A stretch of DNA of 64,000 nucleotides. It comes from Isoetes taiwanensis. Its lineage: Eukaryota > Streptophyta > Lycopodiopsida > Isoetales > Isoetaceae. The DNA lies in NCBI GenBank assembly GCA_021234155.1, contig JAJEKV010000008.1:3572640-3636639 (forward strand), given 5' to 3'. The notes beneath the pieces were generated by a model. That model ran no database searches. It saw only the letters and a list, made by a program, of their open reading frames with translations, and was not told the DNA's origin. This document shows positions 23,980-35,509 of this stretch, in pieces; position 1 is the first letter of the stretch; each line of letters begins with the position of its first letter. A program made the translations under genes and the position numbers.

Positions 23980-24545
23980 AGGGCTAAACTTAGTTATTTC
24001 ATTTTTAGCACATTTTCTAAAAAAATCAAGCAAAGTAAATGGAAAAATTGGAAAAAAATTATAATTTTAGCTTAACTTTTCGGTCGATCAACCCTAGAGC
24101 TCTTTAGCCAAACGCTAGAAAGTAAGAGAGTGAATTTTGTATTGTTTAGCTAAACCATAGAAACTTTTAGGAATGAATTTCGGCTAGTTTAGCTAATATC
24201 GCTTCTAGTTTATAAGAAATATATGATTAGTAGTTTAGTTTCTAGCATTATAAATTGATTTAAGTCATAGATTTTGCTAACTTAGCATTATTTTTTACAA
24301 TGTTTTCGTGAAAATGACTAAAATAAGTGAAACAATTGAAAAAAGTATAGTAATTTGGCTTAATATTTTGCGCCATTACACCATAGAAATTTTGGGATGA
24401 TGTTTTGCCATTTAGCTAAATGCTAGAAAGTATGAGAGAGTGAAAAAATATGTAGAGTTTAGCTAAACCATTGCAGTTTTGGGATTAATATCACGAGTTT
24501 AGCCAAAGTCATTCCTCGCTAATAAGAATGTGCTGATTATTAGTA
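23980..24545. repeat. two diverged copies of an about 300-bp AT-rich unit
   Basis: The unit at about 23980-24245 recurs at about 24286-24545. Shared blocks are TTTAGC.AAA.GCTAGAAAGTA, GAGAGTGAA, TTTAGCTAAACCAT and GATTA.TAGT, in the same order. Confidence 0.7.
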
Positions 24546-24547
24546 AT

Positions 24548-25657
24548 TTATTCCCTCGTCAGACACGGACAAAAGTTCCTGAGTAATGGACTTTCATCCC
24601 TCAATGGCTCGCTGACGACTGACAGACTCGGGTTCACGCTGCTCCCCGAATCCATCTCCTCGCCTCTAATGCGAGGTGGTGTGCACCCGCGTTTAATGGA
24701 AGCAATCACCCCGCTTTTCATGGGTAGATGGGTGCCAGTAGCGGTGTGGGCCCCTCGTGAGTACGGATTAACCTCGGCCGCCGGTATTCTGCCACCTTGA
24801 CATGTGATGGCCTCCGTGATCCCAAAGCTTGGCCATGAAGCAAAGCATCCGCACCGCTTCAAGGCCAAGGCTCCTTCTGCAGGTAATCGGGTCCACATCC
24901 GTGTGCCCGACATTCCATAGCTGGTAGAACCACCGGGCTTGCTTGTCTTTCCAGCCAGGCTTTGAGTCACAAGGCCCATCGTTAACGGGCTAAAGCAAGG
25001 TTGGGCAGCCGATTCATCCATAGCCACCACCTTCCTCCGGAAGCGCAATACGTGACGCCCAAATGCGTTCTCCTGTGAAACGGAAGGAAGCCCTCGGCCT
25101 CCGAGCAAGATCCGATATGGGATCGCGGATTTCACTCCTGCCCCGCCAAGAAGGCCTTCAGACCGCTTCTAGATCGCTCCAAGTGGTGAGGGATATCAAT
25201 CGCCCTCTACACTTCTCAGCCCCATAGAGAGGATCGGCTCAACCAAGGCCCCCAACAAGTGTGCCTCGTGACCCCATGCATACAAACACCAGGATCGTTT
25301 TGCATTGCAGGCTGTGGCTTCCAAACTCGCAGCGATCTCGTGAATCCTGATGGATGCATCCCAAAGGTGTGGTAGTAGAAACTCAATGCCCAAATATTTC
25401 TTATAAGATCAGCCACCCTCCCCACCACCGTAAGGAATGAGGGAAGGCGCGGTGCTCTGGATGATGGACCAAGAAGACTTTGTCTTGGCCAAGTTAACTC
25501 GCGTCGCTGAATTGGCGTAGTGTCCAAAGCATCCAGTGGCGCAGCATGTCCTCCGGGGTATATGCGCGGTGTCAACATCATCAAAGATATATGAGTCAAG
25601 GCTGGACATGCGGGCATAATAACAGTGGGTTTTCTTTTGTGTTTTTGCACGCTTCAC
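24548..25657 (-). other. GC-rich island with long minus-strand ORFs, possibly organelle-derived
   Basis: After AT-rich flanks the sequence becomes markedly GC-rich. The minus strand is open for 195 codons (24548-25135), and two overlapping frames are open for 144 (25216-25650) and 82 codons (25409-25657). The first protein contains FGRHVLRFRRKVVAMDE and GCTPPRIRGEEMDSGSS. I do not recognise it. Base composition and the ORF-rich, indel-poor texture resemble plant mitochondrial DNA, so a nuclear insertion of organelle DNA is one explanation. Another is a recently inserted GC-rich repeat. No rRNA, tRNA or group II intron domain V was seen. Confidence 0.4.
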
Positions 25658-25767
25658 TCAAGGTTTTCCTATGATTTCGCGGATGCATTCAAATAGATAA
25701 AATTAACGCTATTAATTCCAGCTGCACCATTCTCTCGGGAGCCATTGATTTTAGCCTTTTTTTTTCC

Positions 25768-25925
25768 AATGGTCAACAACCAATGGCTCACAACAAAAGC
25801 TCTGTGGTATTACAAATGGTCAACAAACTACCAACAAAAGCCCCTTTTCAGGCGTGTGGTGCATAATGGTCAACAAACCAATGGCCTTCACAAACAAAGC
25901 CCACTTCTTGTGTGTGGTATAATGG
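25768..25925. repeat. three tandem copies of an about 48-bp unit
   Basis: AATGGTCAACAA starts at 25768, 25815 and 25865. Each is followed by ACAAA(A)GC and a TGTGGTAT-like word. Confidence 0.85.
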
Positions 25926-25929
25926 GCAA

Positions 25930-26710
25930 TATGAAGGGCCTAAGGGCGATGTAGTGCAAGCAAATACATTTCTTATTATAACTTTCATCCAGAGTTCCGC
26001 TGCTTTGAGATGATTTTTATTATGTTGGAAAGCTCTCTCCGGTGATCTTTTGATAGTGTATGATATGGATATGTTTGGTTGCTATATATATGCTAAAACA
26101 GCAATTTTTCGGGCTCTGGGTTTGCAGGTTTTCACATCCTACCAAATTCTCGACAATACGTGATTGCTTATTGATATTGTTTTATGGCTCATTCCGGTCG
26201 AAGGTGCAAAAAATTATCATGCATTTTTAGATTTTGGAGGCGCTTATTAAGCAAATTTTGCTAGCTTCGATCCCAGCAATAAGCGTAGTGTTTCCCACTT
26301 GTGGTTTTCCTCACCACAAGAATCCATGGAGGCTAAAGGTTGCTGTTAAATTCCAAATTTGAAAAATGTTTAGGTATGTAAGGTGTTGCAAACTTTAAGG
26401 ACTTCGTAATAATGGGATCAATCCGCCATCTTTATGGTAACTTTTACTTATGTTCTACTTGTTTTATTGTGATGAAATTCAAGTTTATGAAAGCCTTCAA
26501 ATGAATTCTAGTTTTTGCCTCTGATTTGAATTCTTAATTTTGTCACACCGTTGACGCCCCATAAGGCCAAAATTTGTAATTATTAAAGTTAACATTCAAC
26601 AGTCTTCCACGATATATCAATTAACATTATAATTAATCCATCGACATTATCCACCGGAGCATAACTATTGACATTATTTCATTAATTATTGTCCACACAT
26701 TTACCAGGGT
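25930..26710. other. no gene recognised
   Basis: AT-rich intergenic sequence. No domain, hairpin or repeat of note was found. Confidence 0.4.
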
Positions 26711-27011
26711 CCTCTTTAAACCCCTTTGGCTTGGGTGCATATTCACACCTAAGACGATCAGGAGCCCCCATAATTGTATTTTGCACGACAAAATCAACAC
26801 CATATATAAGATGCCAAATCTTGGTACATTTTGCTAATCTTCGTTGGCACAAGATAGCAAATTTCAGGATCAAGATACCTCCCCACAAACGCAGGAACTT
26901 TAATGCATCGTAGATTAAGGAATAAGGTGAATATGCCTATCCAACAGCTCAAGCAGCACCGTGAGTCACCCCCGTGAATATGCACCCAAACCAAACGGGG
27001 TTTAAGGGGGA
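26711..27011. mobile_element. MITE with about 35-40 bp terminal inverted repeats
   Basis: The left end reads CTTTAAACCCCTTTGG, then CTTGGGTGCATATTCACA (to about 26749). The right end, from 26974, reads GTGAATATGCACCCAAACC, then AAACGGGGTTTAAGG, the reverse complement with few mismatches. The roughly 300-bp element has no coding capacity, as expected of a non-autonomous element. The superfamily cannot be settled, because the target duplication is obscured by TTTAA and AT-rich flanks. Confidence 0.82.
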
Positions 27012-29180
27012 TTTTAATTTAAATGTGTTGGACCCAATGGTTATATTAATTAATTAATGCCAATGGTAGTTATGCTTTGGTTGTTAATGTCAATGGTTGT
27101 TATGTGTTGGTTGTTATGTGTTGGAGGATTTAATTTTTATATGTTGGATGTTAATGGTTTGTGTTGTAAAAATTTTTTTATATGTGTGAGCATAAATAAT
27201 GACAAGATAAAACATATACATAAATCCATGAGACCATTCTTCATCAAAACATACTTCTTGCAAAAAAGGTTATACAAGTTCATCACAAGAATATGAATGT
27301 TAAATCTGAACAATTTGTGAAAGTAAACACTTCCTTACGATGAAGGAACAAAGCACTTTGTTTCCATAGCTACATCTAGCAACATTCTACAAGAAGGATA
27401 ACATCTTCATGTTCAGCATCAATCCAATGATAGTGGGAGCATCAATCCAATGATAGTGGTCTGGCGATGTGAATGGCCAGGTCCTCAACAAGATCTCAAC
27501 TGTCGTCCATCATTTCCAACAAATACTTCCTCACAATAGATGCATCTAAACCAATATGAGAATGAATAAAATACAAATGAGCTCATGATATATAAAGTGG
27601 CCATTTTTTAACAGCAACAAGCTGCATCGTGGTAGAGGAACAAAGTTTATACCGACAAAGGTGATTATAGAGTGTGCAATTAAAGCGGGAAATTTTATAA
27701 ATAGCATGGTTGTATGTTTCTATTGTAGGCTATATAACACTAATGAAGCATACTAAATCACTTAAAGCCTAGTGAAGGGAATAGAAAAGCTTGAATATTT
27801 TGGGCTCCTAAAGCATATCAATTTTGCATTCTTCTGCCTCCCTTCAGGCTTATCTTCTGTCTATTACAAAGTATCTTCTGTCTGCAACTAAAACTTGTAA
27901 TTCAAGAAAAGTATAAAACAAGTTAGAGAGTTGGGGCTCCAAATTTTAAGAAGCTCTGCCATTATGTTATTCAGAGCTTTAATGTGTCTAGAAGATGAAG
28001 AACAAGGTGCCACCATAGCTAGCTCCATTGCCTGACTTGTTCGCTTATAAACCTCAAATGAGAATATAGTGAAACTTCAAAGGGTATTTTTTATTTTCAG
28101 CACATTATAGAAAACTAGAAGAGTTTTTCGCAGCAAAAAGCTAGATTACTAAGTCAGGTAAATATTGATTATGTCATTGGAAGAAATTGCTACAATGTTA
28201 TTTATTCAGGATTCTTTTTCATTTTAAAACATTGATAACAACACCGCACAAAGCTCAAGATGCCTGTAGATTAAGTGTTTGTGTAAGCTATAGCATTCAT
28301 CTCCAATTTTTTGATACAAAACAAAACCTACTACAGATTTACCTTGAGATTTTCACAAAGTGAAACAATCTATGTGAAAATTTGACACTTGAAAAAAAGA
28401 AAACAAGGTGTCGCATTTAGGGTTACCCGTGGTCGAGGTTGCGTGGCTTAAATCATACTTCAAAGTTATGTTTATAATCAATCAAAATTGCTATTTTATG
28501 AACATTGTCATTTCGTGAAGATGATGGTACCCATTTCACCAACTCCTCCTTACTATTCTCTTGGGACGAGATCAGAATCGGGATACGGGATACTGGGGTT
28601 TGAGTGGTAAACGATGGTCCGGTGGTGCCTGGTGATAAGTTATGACGCATGCATAAGGAGAAGTTTAATAGAGAGAGAATGGAAATATGATGTTTTTGTG
28701 AAGTGACTTAAACTATAGTCAAAAGTCATGTTTGACAACGTATCGCTACTTTGACAATAGATAAATTTGATACCATGAGTTATTATTGAGTATGGAGTAT
28801 TTGATACTTCTGATAACATACGGCTAAATGTACAAATCTAAATAGCAAGAGGAGGAGGGTAAAGAACTGAACCCGTGGAATTGTTTTGTATATCAATTTT
28901 GTTGAGGGGTACAAAGGAAGAACTCGGGAGTATTTTAAAATGAAGAAGGTTGCTAAGAATTTAATAGCATGAAATACATGGAAGCAGTAAGCCAAGGAGC
29001 TGAAATGCTAAGGTACGCCCTTGCCGGACAAATAGTTATGGGTCGTGGTTGTGAGCTTGGGTCCCTAATTTAATGCAATGATTTGTCCGGGTGGATTGAG
29101 CTTCGAAATACGCATTTACTCCCCATTCTTTAGTATGCTTTGCCGATTGAGATCTATCTTCATTGTAGCTAATGCGCCTC
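27012..29180. other. AT-rich intergenic sequence with a 22-bp direct repeat
   Basis: AGCATCAATCCAATGATAG occurs twice in immediate succession at about 27416-27463. A 50-bp block near 28455-28510 (TCAAAGTTATGTTTATAA..) recurs in weaker form near 28705-28760. No gene was recognised. Confidence 0.5.
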
Positions 29181-29189
29181 CCATCGGGT

Positions 29190-30765
29190 AAATCGAGAAA
29201 TTTGTCAAGTAAATGTAATATGGCGCATATCGTGAGTTAATCAATCACTCTTCATAGTCCGAAGTACCCAAAGGGCTTCATTGACAAAACCCACTTGACG
29301 AATGCAAGTAGTATACCCACCATATATGCCGGCCCCATTTGGGAATAAGACCACATAGATATATGTCTTCAAAGCACCGCATCGCCATTCCAAATTGTAA
29401 TTCATATCCAGCTAACCATTGAATTCCATGACACCAGATTTCGCTATGCATCTCAACAAAGACTTTACGCCTCTAATGCACCAAATTGGTATACATATAT
29501 CAATAAGTGGTATCTTTAATGTGAGCACGTCAAAGTCCAATTTCTAATGATGGTCTTGTGGATGCCCCCTGCCTAGGTCTATTGTCGCTACATTGTCACA
29601 GGCTTTAAAATGCTTGAGAATGTGTATTCATTTGATCCGCCTTCCTTTGCATGCTTTCAAAGCAACTGCTAAGAAGGCCTTCGGCTATTTTGAGCATATC
29701 CAAAGAATTATTTCCGTCAATAAGGTTTCTATTTGGCAATGTTTGAAAGCTTGGTACAGCCCGTGTTCTTAAGATTTGAGACAAACGGTCAGATTCCCCA
29801 CAAGATATCATATTACAGCCCACCTCAATGATACCTTCATGAAAAGCAAAGAGCACTTCATGCTACCAATGCTCCCATTACGCTTTCGTGACACTTATAG
29901 GTGTTACTTGTCGCTTCTTACACATCATATTTTTATGCACTAAGCAAAATGGTCTTGTTCACAAGGAATATAGCCCTAATCATTATGCTCCATGACACGA
30001 CATTAATGCATTTTTTAATCTCGCAAAGACTCCATCATGCCTCCGCAAGTGCTCAACCGAGGTCAACAAGTGTAATTTCCAATGTTGGTGCCTGACCGGT
30101 GCCTACCTAACCTCGTTTCATAAATGCATTTACCCTTCTCGTGAATCCACTTTCGTTACATACTTTCAAGGTCATAATGAATGTAACATTATTAGCCTTC
30201 TTTTCCTTCTTTATGCATCCCCTCAAGACATTCCGGAAGGCTAATTTATCCTCAAGATTTTCAACATGGTCCCTATTACCATTATTCCCTAAGACACTAC
30301 ATCCTTTTTATTTTGCAAATTATTAAAGACCCCATTGTCTTTGCTAACAATTCTATTCAAAGATATACATCAATAAGTGTATTTTCCTATATTGACTCTC
30401 GTGGTATAGGGAAATGTCATCTCCATTCGTAACGCTTCATGGATCCATTGTCGATATGTAAAAACAATCCTATGCAAGGTGGCCTTGATCATGCCGAAAA
30501 TCCCCGCGAATTATCAATTATTGGGTGTATTCCATGATGTGTAAACAACTTAGTGCAAGGTGGTCTTGATCATGCCGAAAGCAAATCCTCGCGAATTATT
30601 GCATTCCATGATATCACATTGGGGCTTTAGAAATGTTGATCACTCTCTCCTCGGCTTTTCTCTGAAGTTCCTACATTGGCATACATATTAACTACCAAAG
30701 AATTCTCCACAACAAGGTCGATTGAGATAAGTGCCAAATATTTGCCCATGAACGACATGCTAGGC
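29190..30765 (-). pseudogene. PPR protein pseudogene (PLS type)
   Basis: Pentatricopeptide-repeat proteins bind organelle RNA and act in editing, splicing or stability. Reading the minus strand from 30765 downwards, characteristic PPR pieces appear in order. They are GKYLALISIDLVVENSLVVN then MYANVG (30680-30746), NVISWNAII (near 30600-30625), MHKEGKKANNVTFI (30173-30218), INVVSWSIMIR (29975-30007), a VFVEMHS-like piece near 29450, CFEDIYLCGLIPK (near 29340-29382), and GFVNEALWVLRTMKSD (29247-29290) followed by DMRHIT. This is the alternating array of plant PLS-class proteins, ending where an E domain would start. Stops and frameshifts separate nearly all pieces. A part duplicated about 100 bp apart (30470-30530 and 30560-30610) is a further sign of decay. 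The N-terminus is missing, and a copia element lies about 270 bp upstream. Confidence 0.8.
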
Positions 30766-31029
30766 AAGTCAAGCAAGCTCTAAGAGAGCCAAAACGGAAT
30801 TTGTCTCAGAAACCGCACTCGCATTTCATGATACAACCAGAAAAATAACTCTCACCACTTTGGGCTTGGCATGAGCATAAATAATTGTACCCATGAATAA
30901 TGATCCGATTTGCGTTTAATGTAATATTCGCTACTAATCCATTAAAAAGATCTAATGAGATGGTTGCCAAGAAGGCGTAATCAATGGCTTTGAATCATCA
31001 AAGAGTGAAGGAGCTTTACCCGATCCCGC

Positions 31030-31267
31030 TGGAATATTCTCTATCAATTCCGAGAATATCTCGGCAGTTCTATGCCGTGAATCTATTTATAGATTCATCA
31101 AGAAAATTCCACTAGATTCCTATTCGTTTCTAATTAGTTATTAGATTCCTTCAAGAGACTATATAAACAGTCTCGATCACGTAAAGTCGCTTTCCGCTCC
31201 ATCATCGCTGATCAGTTTCTTGCTTGTGTTCTATTGAGCTTTGCTTGTTGTGCCTCGATATCTCATT
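31030..31267 (+). repeat. 5' LTR of the + strand copia
   Basis: It starts TGGAATATTCTCTATCAATTC and contains GAATCTATTTATAGATTCA (a natural palindrome), then TTCAAGAGACTATATAAA, a likely TATA box. The + strand copy at 35257 matches in order over its full length. Confidence 0.9.
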
Positions 31268-31268
31268 A

Positions 31269-31288
31269 GGTTATGGGCCCACACACGC
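31269..31288 (+). promoter_or_regulatory. half-tRNA primer binding site (initiator tRNA-Met anticodon arm)
   Basis: GGTTATGGGCCCAC is the reverse complement of the plant initiator tRNA-Met anticodon-arm sequence GUGGGCCCAUAACC, and complementarity continues with one mismatch through ACGC. Drosophila copia is known to prime from such an internally cleaved 5' half of this tRNA rather than from its 3' CCA end. The site lies within about two bases of the LTR end. Confidence 0.8.
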
Positions 31289-31379
31289 CTTGATCCCGTA
31301 AGCTCTGCTTACGCCCGATTTCTGGAGATTGTCTCCTATTTGTTGTTCCTCCTGTTCAAAAGGGTTTTCCTTCCTTTTT

Positions 31380-32080
31380 CTGCTCGTCCGGCCTCGAGTA
31401 TGACTCGCGCATTTTCACATCGGCCGATTACGATGTTGCCATCGCTTTCATCGCCGAAACTTCCAGATGGAAGTGGCGAACCAAATGATTCTAGAAGACA
31501 AGCAACTGGGATGTTGGTTGACCCAACCAGCTCGCCACGGGCCAATCCCGATGCATATTATTGTTATTGATGCTCTAAATGTCGATCTTTCTCCAGGAAG
31601 GATCGAAAAGCTGCTGATATTTCTTCAAGTCTTGAGGGATACACCGCACGCTTTGGTTATGGGAGTGAATTTCGCTAAAGAAATAATCCTTATACGTCGA
31701 AAGATATGATTGATGATTTGTAAAGCATCGGGCACACCATCGAGGATGAAAAGGTTTCAGATGTCGTCATCAGCTCTTCTCCTAAATCTTTGAGGGGCTT
31801 ATCATCAATCTTGAGGGAAGATTAGATGACTATACCTTTGATTGCGATTGATCGTAGCAATGAAAGCCTTAGACAAAGGCAGCCCTCTCACACTTCATCC
31901 ATTCTCTACCGATGGTTGATTTCCAAATGGTCGGCAAGGAGCCGCACATCTTTCTCGCATCTTCCGGTGCACCCTCGAGGCCACTTCTGCTGGATAGAAG
32001 CAAAGTGACATGCCATGATGTCAAAAGGTGGATACTTAGCCAAAGAATGTCGCCCCTCGCACCAAAGATCATCCAGACCG
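31380..32080 (+). pseudogene. copia gag remnant
   Basis: This occupies the gag position after the primer site. The clearest trace is GGYLAKECRPSHQR at about 32027-32068, matching the second half of a copia nucleocapsid zinc knuckle (G-H-x4-C) with Tyr in place of His. The first half is represented by HFCW at about 31981, with its first cysteine replaced. Frames change several times. Confidence 0.5.
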
Positions 32081-32799
32081 AAAAGCCTCTATCCCTCCCT
32101 CCAATAACAAAACAATATGGTTCAAGTGAGGAATATTTATGTACCGCGGTTAATCGGATTTCTATACCGCTCCGCATCCTACCGTATCTAGACTCGTGCA
32201 AATCCAAATACATGACACCCAATGTGAGCCCCTGCTTTTATCTCCTATGATCCATATTCTCACAAGTCTCAGACAAGATAGTGACAATCACTATCATCAA
32301 TATGTCTCCATCAGATTCATTCCCCGCACTGATACTAAGATTGTACGAATGTCCTTCATGTACCAAAGCTTGCATAAGAATCTTCTCTCGCTAGCAAGAT
32401 AACCGATGTCGGTCTTATATGGCCTTTTCTACCATGTCATATTACAAATGCTAATCATGATATTCCGCTTCATGTGGAGTTCAAAATGGTAATTCTTACC
32501 GTGATTATGATGGCTCTCCAATATTGAGCGCATAAATCTTGCTATATCCGCTTCCTACAAAACATTCTCTTTGCATTATCGATTGGGACACATTGTCTCC
32601 AGCCTCGACAGACCGTTATTTCCAAGAAACGCCTCACGCCCATCCACTCATTTTAATCGTACCATGCAATGCTTGCCTTCCGGTCCAAAACAACTCAGAC
32701 TCCTTTGTCGCTTCCGAGTCCCGTGCCACTAAAACTTGCTCTCTTCACCTTTGATCTTTGTGGGTCTGATTCAAATTCTCAGCTTCTCTCTCAACAAAG

Positions 32800-33480
32800 C
32801 ACAAGACATATTTGTAATTTTGATGACCATTCACGCAAGCCGCTTAATTTTCTTCTTCTTCGGCCAAACATGAAGCCTTTGATAAATTTGTGATTTTTCA
32901 AACGAAGGAACGAATACTGTGCAAAGAAGATTATCACTATCCAGACTGATGGGGAGGGGAATTTGTTCCTAACCGGGATTCAATGTTTTTGTTCCAATCG
33001 TATATCTACAAAGACGACAATTTCACCATATATTCTCCTCGAAAGCAAAACGTATGTAGAGCGTTAAAGAGTCAATAGGACTCGTCGAGATGGCTCGAAC
33101 TTTACTTGGCGTACCATGGCAAGAGACTCTACCAAGTTCGGGCTTATATTATTCATTAATCGCGAACATACCTCATTAATGAAACTCACATGCTGCTCTA
33201 ATGGACAGCTGCCCGAGGAGGTATGGTCCGACATTCGGCTTTGAAGCATCCGAGAATCTTTTAATGTGAAAGCCTCTTGCATCTCCCCGCCATCCCAAAT
33301 TATTCCCAAAGCAAAAGAATGCATGATGATTGGTTATTGCACCACAAGGAAAGCTCTACAGTGATTGTTTGATCTTCAAACTCGTATCTTTCATCTCACC
33401 GCCATGTTCCTGCTCAATGAGTTTGAAGCATGCCATCCTCAAGCAGCAATTCCCTGTAAGAACCATCCTTATTATTCGAA
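32800..33480 (+). pseudogene. copia integrase remnant
   Basis: FDDHSRK at 32819-32839 is the start of the catalytic core with its DD pair, followed in other frames by AFDKFVIFQT-like residues. MARTLLGV at about 33092 matches the conserved M-A-R-x-M/L-L segment. SKAKECMMI-like and LQTRIFH-like residues near 33310-33395 match the region after the core. The order fits copia integrase. No continuous frame survives. Confidence 0.78.
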
Positions 33481-33959
33481 GACCCTTTGTTTCCAACTAT
33501 CCGATACCTTTGACTTAATTTAAACTCCATCTGATTTACCCATCAGCCCATCAACAAATCTCTTTTGCCAACTTCTCAAACTCCCACTAAACTCCTCCAA
33601 ACCATAATTCCAACACTTCCACCTCTCTTCTTCTGCCTCTACTGCATGTATCCGGCTGGCCCACCGCTTGGAGTCGCGGATTATTCATTCTTCAAGGTTG
33701 AAATTCCTAAGTTATCTTCCTCAGCCCCATCAATGCAGCCCATTCATAGTTCAAAAGAATCATTGGCTCGGGCCAAGCAGGAACATGAATACAATTCAAT
33801 TCTTCAAGCACATAATACCGACACTTGTTCCTAGACTCAAATACATCCGTGGTCAGCTCCAAATGGGTTTATGTTAAAGTATAACGTTGATGGATCAATT
33901 GATCGCCATAAAGCCGATTTGTGGCTAGAGGCTTCACCCAAGTCCCGGAGTAGATTTTG

Positions 33960-34480
33960 ATGATTCTTACCGCGTTCGTGATGACTTCCATCCGCGACTG
34001 CTCTTGCCTATGCCACCCTCAATCACTTCTATATACATCAAATGGATGTCACAAATGCATTTACATGGAAACTCTACAGAAGTTGTTTTATCTTTGGAGC
34101 AACCTCAAGGATTTATTCAAGGTTCCCAAGACACTGCTTACGACTTCAAAAGGCATCAGATGGTCTTCAATAAGCTCCTAGAGCATGGTATGAAAAGCTT
34201 CATCTCACCTCTTCATTCTTCTTGGCTTCTCTCGCTAGCAATAGCTCACTCCAAAGGTCTATATCCGTAGCATTCCACCGCTCACTCTGTTCGCTACGCG
34301 GGATGATCTTCTACTTATTGCCGCAGAAAATGAGTCTCGACTCCGAACACACTCAAGACTCAAACCTAATTTCGTGATGAAGGATCTTGGACATACATCA
34401 TTTTCTGGCTTAGAAGTTGCCTATGATCGATCATCAGCAGGAAACTTCATGCACTTGACGAAGCCAATATCTTTCCAAGC
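33960..34480 (+). pseudogene. copia reverse transcriptase remnant
   Basis: IHQMDVTNAF at 34033-34062 carries the first catalytic Asp motif of copia RT, and LSLEQPQGFIQG follows at about 34090. DDLLLIA at about 34305-34325 is the YVDD-box region with its tyrosine and valine disturbed. NESRLRT at about 34330 and FVMKDLGHTSF then LEVAYDRS at about 34370-34435 match the segment after the active site. Frame changes separate the pieces. Confidence 0.85.
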
Positions 34481-34799
34481 TCATTTATAATTGGATATGG
34501 CCTCATGCAATTGCTTTTACCTCTTGAACCCGTAGTAATTTCTTCCAATGACCTCGATCATTCTTGTCTCCGCAACCCATTGGGTTTATCACATGTGAAC
34601 CTTGTTGGAACCATTAACTTTTGGTGTACTACCTCAACCCGAATCTGACTTCTCATTTGCTATGTAAGCTTCACCGGGCTTTGCATTCTTCCTAAACAGC
34701 ATCATTGCATTTCTCTTAAAAAGATGTCTTCGTTTACATCTCTCGAACTTCAACCATGGTATCTTTCTATAACGCTTCCGGACCTCCAAGATCATTGGT

Positions 34800-35050
34800 T
34801 ACCGGGGATGCGGGATTGGGCTGGAAATCACCATGACCGTAAGTCTACCTCGATACATCTTTCTTTTCCGCGTGGAGCGGTCATTGAGCAGTTTAAAATG
34901 TGAATGTGTTGCCTGCCTACAAACTGCTTTATCATAAGTGTCTTTAGCTCATGCCGGTAATGAAGTACCACAGTAATGTGATAGGTATCATTGATCATCA
35001 TCCGTGTATCGCAATGCAAGACCGATAATCAAGGAGCCATAGCTATTTCT
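34800..35050 (+). pseudogene. copia RNase H end, weak
   Basis: This is the expected place for RNase H, and CLPTNCFII near 34910 loosely matches the V-P-T-x-x-Q-L-A-D segment. Support is mostly positional. Confidence 0.35.
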
Positions 35051-35256
35051 CATAACCCATGCATCAACGCGATGAACATGTTGACATCAACATCACATGG
35101 TGCGGATTCATAAGTTTAAGATTCTGATCTAGTTTATCACCATAACATGGGCCGGCAGATATGATGACCAAGGCCTTGCTCTCGACTCCAAGTTGACCAA
35201 GTTTATTTCAAATTGGTCTCAGATCAATAAATGATATTCTCTTCTTTGGAGGGGTA

Positions 35257-35502
35257 TGAATATTCTCTATCAATTCGAGAATATCTCATATGTTCTATGC
35301 CGTGAATCTATTTATAGATTCACTAAGAAATCTAATTAGATTCTATCTGCTCTCTCTAATTAGTTATTGTAGATTCCTTCAAGAGACTATATAAAACAAG
35401 TCTCTGATCAATGCAAAGTCGCTTTCGTTCATCATCGCTGATCGCTCCTTGCTTGTGTTCTTTCATTGAGTCATTTCTTTTGTTGTGCTCGATATCCTTC
35501 AT
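35257..35502 (+). repeat. 3' LTR of the + strand copia
   Basis: It matches 31030-31267 in order, including AATATTCTCTATCAATTC, the GAATCTATTTATAGATTCA palindrome, GAGACTATATAAAA and GCTTGTGTTCTTT. It ends at TTCATTA, after which GATCC may be the target duplication. Confidence 0.9.
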
Positions 35503-35509
35503 TAGATCC

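Larger units (their letters stand above)
31030..35502 (+). mobile_element. Ty1/copia LTR retrotransposon, full-length but decayed
   Basis: LTRs of about 240 bp (31030-31267 and 35257-35502) enclose 4.0 kb with gag, integrase and RT/RNase H traces in copia order (integrase before RT). A half-tRNA primer site follows the left LTR and a GGAGGGG polypurine tract (35248-35254) precedes the right. GATCC occurs directly after the right LTR (35503-35507) and three bases before the left LTR (31022-31026), so it may be the target duplication. All domains are frameshifted. Insertion lies close to the upstream end of the PPR pseudogene. Confidence 0.9.
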
